From: Pegoplata infirma
Lineage: Eukaryota; Arthropoda; Insecta; Diptera; Anthomyiidae
Assembly: GCA_963921195.1 (NCBI GenBank)
Contig: OY992539.1
Coordinates: forward strand, 102,308,964-102,372,963
DNA: 64,000 bases
Direction: 5' to 3'
The notes below the pieces were generated by a model that saw only the letters and a list, made by a program, of their open reading frames with translations, had not been told where the DNA came from and did not search any database. How positions within the stretch are numbered: the stretch's first letter is position 1; each line of letters begins with the position of its first letter. Below are positions 55,766 through 64,000 of the stretch, piece by piece. The position numbers and the translations under genes are program-made.

Positions 55766-57696
55766 TTGTTACAGAGATTTTTTTTTTAGTTCTTAAAGGG
55801 AACTTTATTCTTATTTTATTTTTTTTAGTCAGTAGCTTATATAGTAGTTAAACTGAGGTGGCGTCTTGCATCATTTAAAAAATTTGTCATGTTAAAATTT
55901 TCTCGAATCTATAAAAATTTCTCCAAATCCAAGAACTTTGCTAAAGGAAAAATGCATGAAACTTTTCTGTAACGAAAAATTACTCAGAATCTGATACTTT
56001 TTCAATAAGAATTTTTTTTTTATTTTTTGTAAATTTGTTTTATTTAATCAGCTTCCACCGGTCCAATGGTGCGTCCGAGAGGGGTCATTAGTGAGACCGA
56101 CCCCCATTTATTTTTACCCTACAACATGTTTTTAAAATATACCTACGCCCTATCTCCACTCCATACACAGAAAAAAAAATTCATAGTATTTATGAATATT
56201 TTATGAAAAATTTGCCAATGAACGAATTTAAGAACTTTTCATAGCATTTATGAAAAAAATCATAAATTTTTAAAAAATACTAGGAAAATTTCTTTCTATT
56301 TTTTTATGAACAACTCATATTATTTATGAAATAGCCCAGCAAAAAAAATTCGAAGTAGTTCAAAACGAAGTAGACTTAAACTACATAAAAAGTAGCAATT
56401 AGTGAATATTTTTTGTTGCAAAAAAAGTAGTTTAAAATAACATCCAAATATGTCAATAAGAAGGAAAATAATATGGATTCCACTACTTTAGAACACTATA
56501 GTCGGAATGAGTTTTTTTTTTAATATTTTTCAAACGTAATGAAAAGAACATATTTATTTAAATTTATTTAATAGAGTTTTAGTCTAAACTATAGTTTTAT
56601 ATATAATTGAAAGGCAAAAAGTTAATATTTGATTGGTTACTATTCCAGGAATAAAAACATTTTTTTATTTTTAATTTGTTTAATCTTAAATTTGGTGTAA
56701 ACTGATTTTGTTTTTATACCTTTTAACTACAGTATAGGGGGTACACTCACTTTGTCATTCCCCATAAAGAGAATCGTCGCCTAAAATGCAAAACAAAGTG
56801 ACAACACTTTTTTTAAAATCTAGTCATTGATTGTGATGCATTGTACCCCTATAAAATTATCAAAATGTGATTTGCTAGTTGTGATACAATTCATTAACTG
56901 AAACCATTTCCAAAAATTCAGACCTATCCGATGAAAAATGACGGACTTATGAACAAAATTAAAAAAACGTTTTCGCTGCTACTTTAATAAAGCAAAATGT
57001 GTTGGATTTTTGGTGACGATATATTATATTGATCAGTGATCGATTCTGAGAAGTTCTATGAACATCCCTCCGTCTGTCTGTACACCGAAAAAAATTCATG
57101 CCTTATATGAAAGAAATGTTTCGTACATTGTACGAAAAGTTTCGTAGTTTTTGCTTACGAAATTATTTCGTAAAAATTATAAGTTTATAAGAAAAAGTTT
57201 ACTACATTCTACGAAATATTTTTTTGTTTTTACGAAACAATTTTCTATATTATACAAAATAATTTCGTAAATTACAAAAATAAATTCGTACATATTAGAT
57301 ATTAAAAATTACAAAAAAATGTATGTCTTATATGGTCGAAATGTTTCGCACATTGTAAGAATAGTTTCGTACTTTTGCTTAGAAATTGATTTCGTAAAAA
57401 TTATAAGTTTTTACGAAAAAGTATGAAACAATTTTCTATATTACACAAAATAGATTCGTAAATTACAAAAATAAATTCGTACATATAAGATATATTTTTT
57501 AAAAAAGCACGTGTTTCGATCTCTTCAAGATCTTGTCAAGACTATCAGGCCGTTCATGAATCCACAACGAAATTGGATTGGAAACGAAATTCAAATCCGT
57601 TTCCAATTTTCGATGCGTTCATGAAACCGTGACGAATTGCTTTGTTCGAAAAAAAATATCTATTGCGTTCAAACTTAGCGGAGACACAAGTATTTA

Positions 57697-57738
57697 CAAA
57701 ATACGACTCTGTTTTTGCAAATACAGAGTCGTATTTTA
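57697..57738. repeat. Short hairpin ACGACTCTG/CAGAGTCGT
   Basis: AAAATACGACTCTG and CAGAGTCGTATTTT with a 12-nt A/T-rich loop. 14-bp perfect stem. Confidence 0.85.
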
Positions 57739-58046
57739 TAGAAACTCTGTTAGAAAGTTAAAGTCAGAGTTGTTATAATAATGCAGTTTGTAAAAAGCAA
57801 AATAATTTGTTAACAAATAAACTGTCAAGCATTTGTTTAGAATTAAGTTTTTTTGATTATTGATCCACTAAGGAAGGGATTTTATACAAATCCATCTTTT
57901 GTTTTTCTTAAGTCTAATATATACTTCGGATCTGGTATTTTGTATGAAAAAATACCAGTTGCTTCAGTTTGTTCCTTTTTTATGATTTTTTTTTAAAACA
58001 TCGGTAATTTTTTGCCCATTTGGACTCTTATTTTTTGCGCCCAATT

Positions 58047-58095
58047 TCGGAATCGAAATACTTGTCCGACTAAAGATTTTTTTTTCGTTAATAAG
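58047..58095 (-). repeat. Dispersed ~50-bp motif (copy 3 of 3)
   Basis: GAAATACTTGTCCGACTAAAG then a T-run and CGTTAATAAGCTAA, complementary in layout to the copies at 13090-13136 and 39735-39780. Confidence 0.6.
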
Positions 58096-59836
58096 CTAAA
58101 GTGTGCACGATACTTTTTTCAAGAATTTTATTAAAGGCTTTTTGCCTTTGAAAAAGTTCGTAAAAAAGCCTTTCATAACTTTTCAATTCACATATTCCGA
58201 ATCACATGAAATCCAATTTGGTGTTCAGTTGTTTACGTTTTCACTCAAAATTAAAATCGAATAACTAAAATTTTAAAATTATAGAAAAAAAGTGCATTCG
58301 TTTTACTTTTACGGAAGTTAAATCTAGGACACAAAAAAAATTTGGAAATTTTATTTTCACATTTTTTTATACGAATTACTTTTGTTTATATTTAAGGGAT
58401 TTATTTCCACAAACTCATGAAGAACTAACTGCATTTTGCTCATTAATTTTGTACCTTCCCTTTATAAAAAAAGAGGAAAAATATTTTTTAAAAAAGTCGA
58501 AAACAAAAAAGAACATCTTACTCACATTTTTTCATTTAAGTTTTGTTTTTAATTTTTTTAAAATTAATTATTTTCAACTTTTCTTACAAATCCCCGAAGC
58601 CAAACGTTGACGAAAATTTTCCAACTGTCAAACCAACTGAATGGAATTCATGAACGCACATTTTCGTTTTCGAACGGAAATTTTCTCATTTTCTCTTTGA
58701 TTGGAATTGGATTGGATTCATAAACACACACAGCTGATTTCCGTGAAAAAGTGTTGTCAAACCAATCCGCATTGGTTTCATAAACGCCCCGTATATAGCA
58801 AAACATAAACAATCCACACTGCAGGTAGCATAAAAAATAATAGTAAATTAAATATTTTTGTAAATTTACAAAAAAGTTGTTCAATTTTAAAGAATTTTAT
58901 TTATAATTTTTCTTAAAAAAAAAACAATCTTTCACAAATTTTCTAACAAAAATTTTTTCCCGACACAAACATTTGTTGGCATTTCTTTGCGTTTTGAAAT
59001 TAAGAAATTCATTAAAAATGCATTAAGGAAAAATAGATCTTAAAAAAAAATTTCGAAGTTCAAAAATAACTGAAAATTTTCTAATTGTAAGTTCTATGCC
59101 TTTTTATATGAAAGGGTTCAAAGTTTGTGATGGGTCATTGCGTTCCGTGTGACATGCCACGTGACCTATCAAGGACCGGTCACTTTTCCTGCAGGGAAAT
59201 TAAAAATGTCCATAATTACGAAATATTTTCGTATGTTTCGTAAATTTACGAAAGTCCGGACTAATTTCTTTTTCGTAATATAAAGTAAATTTTCGTATAT
59301 TTTACGAAAAAAGTAAGTACGAAATTTTATTTCGTAAAATGTTGCATGGATTTTTTTCGGTGTATGTAACACGATGTAGTCCAAAATAAAACAGCTATCC
59401 ACCTGACGTTTGGTACAACAATTTTTTATAGTCCTAGGTAGGTTAAAATCGGACCGGAGGGAAAAAGTTTCACCTTGGAGAAGCGAACCAACCTCTAAAA
59501 CGCAATTTTTTAGCGATCATTGTTTTTTTGTCAAGCAAATGAAACAATTTTATGTCGGATGAAGTATAAAGTCCCGAACTTGGACCCAATTTTTTGAAGT
59601 ACGAACACTTTTGTGGGCGTAAATATGTATAATAGGGTTTTAAAATTTTTTATGTCAAAAAAAGCTCATCCAACCACGCGATGGGCAATGTTGTACAGAT
59701 AATAAAAATCTTTTCTTTAGTTCATTTTGGTGAAAACAGTTTACGCACCAAATGCAATTTCTAAAACTTCCCCAGGAATATTTTTTTTTAAACTTTTATA
59801 TTATACTCTCAAATGATAATTAATTAAAAAATACAC

Positions 59837-60710
59837 TACTGAACATTTTGAAAAAATATTGATGGGACTGGGCCGCGACCTTACACAGTTAATTGCAATT
59901 GTTCTACTCACCACAAATCTGGTCTCCAAACTTTTCCATCACATCAAGTTTTTGGGAAAATTGATGTCAAAGTTAAAAAAAATCGACGTTTTTTTTAATT
60001 TTTGCCAAATCATAGCGGATGAACCCGATATGATAGCGACTTAAAAATAAGTCGAGGCTAAAGCTTAAACATTGCTCTTAAGGATTCTGAACTCTTTTGG
60101 TCAGTCGCCTTAACCCCTAGAGCACCAATTGTCTCTCAATGATGTCTTGTTCCCAAAAAAACGATTTTTGCCGCAACAAATCATATGAAAAAAAAACCTT
60201 ATTCGAATGGAACGCCACCTTATAGTATAAGGCTTATAAACATGATTACAATTATTCTCCTGGTCACAAATCCGGTCTCCATACTTTTGAAGGGTAAAGC
60301 TCAAACATTGCTCTTAAAGACGTATAACTCAATTCATCAGTCGCTTCAACCATTGGAGCATCAATTGTCTTTTAAAAAAGTGTTTTCCCCCAAAAACTTT
60401 TTTTTGATATGACAGCATTGAAATACAATTGGTGCCCAAAAAGTTAAGGCGACTGACCAAATGAGTTCTGCATCTTAAAGAGGAAAGTTTTAGCTTAACC
60501 CTCGACTTAGTTTGAAGTCGCCATCACATCGGGTTCATCCGCTATGAGTTTCCAAAAATGACCAAAACGGCGATTTTTTTTTAACTTTGACCACAATTTT
60601 CTCAAAAACCAGATGTGATGGAAAAGTGTGGAGACCGGATTTTTGACCAGGAGAACTAATGTAATCAAGTGTATAAGGTCGCGTCCCAGTCGCATTTTCG
60701 ATGTTTAGTA
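59837..60710. mobile_element. Foldback element related to 11240-12126
   Basis: TACTGAACATTTTG at the left pairs with a CGATGTTTAGTA end. GGGACTGGGCCGCGACC pairs with GGTCGCGTCCCAGTCGC. The segment GTCTCCAAACTTTTCCATCAC matches the interior of 11240-12126 in style. TSD not clear. Confidence 0.75.
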
Positions 60711-61269
60711 TTGTTATTAGAACATTGGCATCGTCAGAATCGCTTACTAAATCTACTTCCTAATGAATTCTAAAAATACACTTTTTAAGTAGTGCAAAAA
60801 TGCTCTTAAATAGTGATCTTAAAGATGTAATTAAACTTTACATACAAAAACTTAAACTATGACAACAGTATGAGTACTACTTTATATGTACTTAAAAAAT
60901 CTAAAAAAAACTACTTATTTTGCGCGACACCGCCATGTTAAATTCACTAGAGTTTCAGCAAAGTTAGAACTACTTTAGCAGCAGTTGAACTACTTTTTAT
61001 TAACATTTTAGTATGTTCTTTTTTTGCTGGGTAGTACTTAAAAATTATGTAAATGTGCATAAAAAATTTGCCAATGCACATATTCATAAAATTTATGAAT
61101 AAGTTCATATTTTGCTAAAATACTAGTAAATTTATGAACGTGTTCATAAATTCTAAGAACACGTTCATACTTTAAGTGAAAGACTTGCATAGATTTTATT
61201 AAAAAAATTATTTATTTTTATAAATAAATACATAACTTTTGTACTTTTGCTTCAGGGGTCTGCGTTAAT

Positions 61270-61640
61270 TCATCGTAGCCATGATTCTAAACTGTGTTCA
61301 AGTAGTATTGCCAGCCCTATTGGAAAATCGTTGACCACATTTTCTATCTGATTCCGTTTAATAATTTTTAGTACAGGGATACAACATTGTTGTGCTATGA
61401 ATTGTTAAAAGAAAAATTAAAACCAGTTATAAAAAATAAAAATTTATTAATGTGCTTACCCTTAAGCTTGTCAAAAAGTTGAGTTAAGTTCCACGACGTC
61501 AATATATCAAACGTTTGAAAACAATTTGGAACACTGCACTGAAATTTATCAAGCACTCTGCAAATGTGTTGCCTTTCTAAGTGAAAAATATATTGATCCA
61601 CATTTTTATAATTTATATTACATTTAAAACAATAAATCAT
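61270..61640 (-). CDS. Small two-exon C2H2 zinc-finger ORF
   Basis: Exon 1 is 61460-61640 and exon 2 is 61270-61394 (both minus). A 65-bp intron (61395-61459) starts GTAAGC and ends TTCATAG after a T-rich tract. The spliced length is 306 nt: 101 codons plus TGA, in frame across the junction, with exon 2 open for 41 codons. Residues 4-25 form C-x2-C-x12-H-x4-H (C4, C7, H20, H25), a canonical C2H2 finger. A second candidate finger keeps C35 and C40 but lacks the histidines. The rest (including QIENVVNDFPIGLAILLE) has no motif I recognise. AATAAA on this strand lies at 61195-61200, about 70 nt past the stop. It lies between word clusters of the element 56166-62902, so it may be element cargo or the truncated start of a transposon-encoded zinc-finger protein. 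Short, possibly non-functional. Confidence 0.5.
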
Positions 61641-61925
61641 TTTTTACGTACTTTTAATTTAAATTTTTTATTTATGTTTGTATTTGTATTTATTAGAAAA
61701 ATCACTTTTTGTTTTAATTTGCAAAACACACGTTGCTGCAGCGCACGACAAAACAAAACTGATGATGTTATTGCTTGTCTAAAGCAAACGCAATGTGTAA
61801 AAAAGAGATAGTAATATATGTAACTCTCAAACTCAAAGCCAACTACGGTAACTTTTCAAAATAAAACTTCGATAATTCCGTTGAATTTATATTTTAAGAA
61901 CTAGTTCATAATTTATATAAACTTA

Positions 61926-62054
61926 GTGCCAGTTTACAGAAGGCGAATGATACACACGAACGAAAATTTTACATGTATTTTGTTGTTGTTACAATAACAA
62001 AACACATGCAAAATTTTCGTTCGTGTGTATCGTTCGCCTTCTGTAAACTGGCAC
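61926..62054. mobile_element. 129-bp palindromic MITE, TSD TTA
   Basis: GTGCCAGTTTACAGAAGGCG and its complement CGCCTTCTGTAAACTGGCAC flank a short centre. TTA on both sides (61923-61925, 62055-62057). Arms are almost perfect over about 60 bp. Confidence 0.9.
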
Positions 62055-62155
62055 TTATTTTGGATTTTTATGAACGATGTCATATTTTCTTAAGTTGTGT
62101 TTATACATTTAAAAAGGTGTTTAAATATAACTGTTTTGTTTTTATTAAAAAGAAG

Positions 62156-62530
62156 CAGGGTTGGCAACCGATACCCACCTATTATAACGGTATTTGGCTA
62201 TTATACCGCAACCAAAAAAGCTATGGACATTTTCAAAAGCAATTATGAAAGCTGATGAAATTTCTAGAATTTTAAATGTGTCACTTCGTGTTTCTACCGG
62301 TTCGTTGTCGAAATATAGGTCAATACCTTTATAATACCGTTTGAAACGGTATTATAACGGTATTGGCCTATAAAACTAAAACGAACCGGTAGAAACACGA
62401 AGTGACACATTTAAAATACTAGAAATTTCATCAGCTTTCATAATCGTTTTTGAAAATGTCCATATCCTTATTGGTTGCGGTACAATAGCCAAATACCGTT
62501 ATTCTGGGTGGGTATCGGTTGCCAACCCTG
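62156..62530. mobile_element. hAT MITE, TIR CAGGGTTGGCAACCGATACC, TSD AAAAGAAG
   Basis: Ends CAGGGTTGGCAACCGATACC and GGTATCGGTTGCCAACCCTG with exact 8-bp AAAAGAAG duplications (62148-62155, 62531-62538). The 375 bp form one palindrome with centre near 62340. CAGGG ends and 8-bp TSD are hAT hallmarks. Confidence 0.95.
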
Positions 62531-63075
62531 AAAAGAAGTAAAAATTATGAACCCATGCATAATCTTAGTGAAGTAGTTCCTATTATTTATGTCTTTGTTT
62601 ACAAAAAAAGTAGGTTTTATAATTTTTTGTTTTTTTAATTATGAGATTATTTTTAAATTATGAAATTATTCATAACGTTAAGGATTTTTTTTCATATTTT
62701 ATAAAAAAAAATCGTAAAAATTAAATTAAGAACAGAGTTCATAATTATTATGTTCTTGTTCATATTATAATACTGGGAATGTAATTGAAAATAAAAAAAT
62801 TAGGAAATAGTTCATAGATATTATAAAAAGTTCATATATACTATGAACACTAAAAATTATGAACAGCATTCATTAATAATATGAAAACTATTTTTTTGTG
62901 TGTAAGTAGGCTCCCATACAAAATTACATTTTTATAAAATTTGCTCCAACTGTTATTTGTATGGAAGCCTACTTAGGGAGTGGAGATAGGGCGTAGGTAT
63001 GTTTTACAAAAATTTTGTAGGGTAAAAATAAATGGGGGTCGGTCTCACTAATGACCCCTCTCGGACGCACCATTG

Positions 63076-63890
63076 CACAGTGGTAAATTCCGGCCAAAAC
63101 CCTATAACTTCTTTAATTTTCTATGTAAACTTATAAAATGTTGTAGGCAGGTTAAGAATATAACAATAAACCAATTTCGCAAAAAAAAAAAATTCCGCGG
63201 AATTTTTTTTTTCCGCGAAAAAATTTTTTTTTGTTCGCAAAAAAAATTTTTTTGAAGGTGTTTTAAGATGTTGTTTCTTAATCGTCAGTATTTTATCCAT
63301 CTTCTCTTTTTATGTGTTTTCCACAGCTCAAAAAGCTCTTTATTTGATATAAATGACCAAACTTTAAAAGGCTCTAATTGAAAGACTTGGTTAAACTTGG
63401 TTCTGATGTTAATTAGTACTTACTTGGGAACCCTTATACTAATTTGTGGTATAGCGACTTAAGAGCAATTTTGAGCAAAAATTATTTTTTTGGGCTTTCC
63501 AAAGTTTGAATTTTTTATAAATTTTTTATTTTTTTAGATTTATTTTCACCACCACTGTTTAAATTGATCCACGCACTCGAAATTGCGGAAATCCATATGA
63601 CATGCAAAAATAATGCTAAATTTTCAAAATATATAAATTTCAAGGCAAAAACTTTTTTTTTAAGTTTACAGCCTAACTGGACTTTAAATTTGCAAATCAC
63701 AACTTTTAAATTTAAAAAATAATAAATACAAATACTCAATTTTGCTTCGTTATAAAGCCTAAACTACTTAAGGGATTGACGCAAAACTTTGTAATCGCAT
63801 GTTTTGAAGTATTAGCTCTCATTTGGCTTCAATTTGGAAAAAAAGAAAAAAATTTTTTTTTTTTAGTTTTGGCCGGTTTTTACCTCTGTG
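63076..63890. mobile_element. Transib-like non-autonomous element, TIR CACAGTGGTAAA, TSD CATTG
   Basis: Left CACAGTGGTAAATTCCGGCC and right GGCCGGTTTTTACCTCTGTG are flanked by CATTG (63071-63075, 63891-63895). Removal restores the host arm exactly. Five-bp TSD and CACAGTG termini are the Transib pattern. No transposase. The interior includes the dispersed repeat 63265-63430 and A/T-rich tracts. Confidence 0.75.
63265..63430 (+). repeat. Dispersed repeat shared with 35575-35731
   Basis: TTTTATCCATCTTCTC, TTTTTATGTGTTTTCC, TTTATTTGATATAAATGA and GAAAGACTTGGTTAA align in order with the other copy. Confidence 0.65.
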
Positions 63891-63940
63891 CATTGGACCG
63901 GTAGAAGCTGATTAAATAAAACAAATTTACAAAAAAAAAA

Positions 63941-64000
63941 TGTATGGGGACCGCCTTAACAATTAGAGATAGAGGGTAGGTGTGTTCAGAGAAAATGTTT
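63941..64000. other. Window edge: start of a similar arm
   Basis: TGTATGGGGACCGCC and AGAGATAGAGGGTAGG loosely echo the arm sequence ATGGGGGTCGGTCTC / GGAGATAGGGCGTAGG, so another related copy may begin here. Confidence 0.35.

Larger units (their letters stand above)
57548..58790. mobile_element. Foldback element, TIR GGCCGTTCATGAATCC-like
   Basis: Left GGCCGTTCATGAATCCA and right TGGTTTCATAAACGCCCC are imperfect complements. Inner inverted segments include ATTGGATTGGAAACGAAAT-like and CGTTCATGAAACC with GGAATTCATGAACGC. The GGSCGTTYATGAA end style fits PIF/Harbinger, but a clean 3-bp TSD was not seen. Confidence 0.6.
57083..59362. mobile_element. CACCGAAAAAAATTCATG element with TTTCGTA/TACGAAA words, TSD TA
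   Basis: Left CACCGAAAAAAATTCATGCC and right GCATGGATTTTTTTCGGTG flanked by TA (57081-57082, 59363-59364). TTTCGTA and TACGAAA occur more than a dozen times in 57115-57490 and again in 59215-59345, and not in the middle, which is occupied by 57548-58790. Confidence 0.85.
56714..59800 (+). mobile_element. Degenerate mini-me copy split by an insertion
   Basis: TTTATACCTTTTAACTACAG, GTACACTCACTTTGTCATTC and the (GTCTGTCT) tract (57071-57080) follow the mini-me order. Sequence resumes after 59362 with 'AAATCGGACC' and later spacer. The 3' boundary is uncertain. Confidence 0.5.
56335..61031. mobile_element. CCCAGCAAAAAAA element with AAGTAGTT/AACTACTT words, TSD TAG
   Basis: Left CCCAGCAAAAAAAATTCG and right TTCTTTTTTTGCTGGG flanked by TAG (56332-56334, 61032-61034). 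Own sequence at 56335-56600 and about 60730-61031 repeats AAGTAGTTC and GAACTACTTT. The interior holds a mini-me relic and two foldbacks. Confidence 0.8.
56166..62902. mobile_element. CACAGAAAAAAAAATTCATAG element with TTCATA/TATGAA words, TSD TA
   Basis: Left CACAGAAAAAAAAATTCATAG and right CTATTTTTTTGTGTG flanked by TA (56164-56165, 62903-62904). Own sequence is in 56166-56334, 61035-61200 and 61860-62902, dense in TTCATAAATTTATGAA-like words. Everything else is inserted. Confidence 0.8.
56013..63940. mobile_element. Outermost inverted-repeat element of the right-hand nest
   Basis: The left arm (56013-56163) and right arm (62970-63075 plus 63891-63940) are complementary over about 150 bp: CGTCCGAGAGGGGTCATTAG, ACCGACCCCCATTTATTTTT and AATCAGCTTCCACCGGTCC. 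The centre (62905-62965) has its own small hairpin (TAGGCTCCCATAC with GTATGGAAGCCTA). Two later insertions split it (56166-62902 and 63076-63890). Poly-A/poly-T at both tips leaves open that the arms are two opposed retro-copies. Confidence 0.75.

Noticed and set aside
63070..63896. hAT interpretation of the 63076-63890 element (CAGTGG...CTCTG ends)
   Set aside because: With those ends the 8-bp flanks do not match; the CACAGTGG reading gives a perfect 5-bp duplication.

Overview
The window reads as AT-rich, gene-poor heterochromatin-like or intergenic DNA from a higher dipteran fly (inference). Supporting signs are mini-me-type repeats carrying TATATA and GTCY-type microsatellites, jockey/CR1-like and LOA-like LINE proteins, a 65-bp intron, and a very high density of short inverted-repeat elements. 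I found no rRNA, no CRISPR array, no bacterial-type gene and no convincing conserved host gene. Almost all of the 64 kb can be assigned to mobile elements, many nested two to five deep, and several boundaries are fixed by exact target-site duplications (TSDs).

Layout. 1-3309: two head-to-head arrays of a ~160-bp unit meeting at a palindromic centre with CAGA/TGTC microsatellites; the right array ends in a canonical Helitron 3' terminus. 3310-7000: a hairpin-cored foldback and a dead LINE on the minus strand. 7567-9142: a giant perfect (TTTTA)n array. 9178-12412: foldback MITEs with 3-bp TAA/TTA TSDs. 13141-16594: a hAT-type element (8-bp TSD) holding a 2-kb palindrome and another MITE. 16814-19900: nested inverted-repeat elements and two CG-centred hairpins. 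20089-30290: nested foldbacks, tRNA-like sequences and a degenerate coding remnant. 30297-35493: a four-deep nest (MITE in mini-me in MITE in MITE). 35733-42537: elements filled with short palindromic words. 42985-45026: two more foldbacks. 45290-56010: an old minisatellite built from two palindromic words, split by a well-preserved LOA-like LINE and several MITEs. 56013-63940: an inverted-repeat element split by a five-level nest that includes a hAT MITE, a small two-exon zinc-finger gene and a Transib-like element.

The only long open coding region is the LINE ORF at 45601-48918 (minus; endonuclease remnant, reverse transcriptase, RNase H, CCHC knuckle). The only other credible gene is a spliced 101-codon C2H2 zinc-finger ORF at 61270-61640 (minus).

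The main unifying observation is a structural class of non-autonomous elements. They have ends of the form TA|CAC-N2-poly(A), or CCCAG, and each family fills its subterminal DNA with its own short self-complementary word (for example CCGGTTAACCGG, CGGTTG-N3-CAACCG, TTTCGTA/TACGAAA, AGTGAATATTCACT, AGAGCGCTCT). The words differ between families but the architecture is shared, as expected if the words are family-specific protein binding sites (inference).
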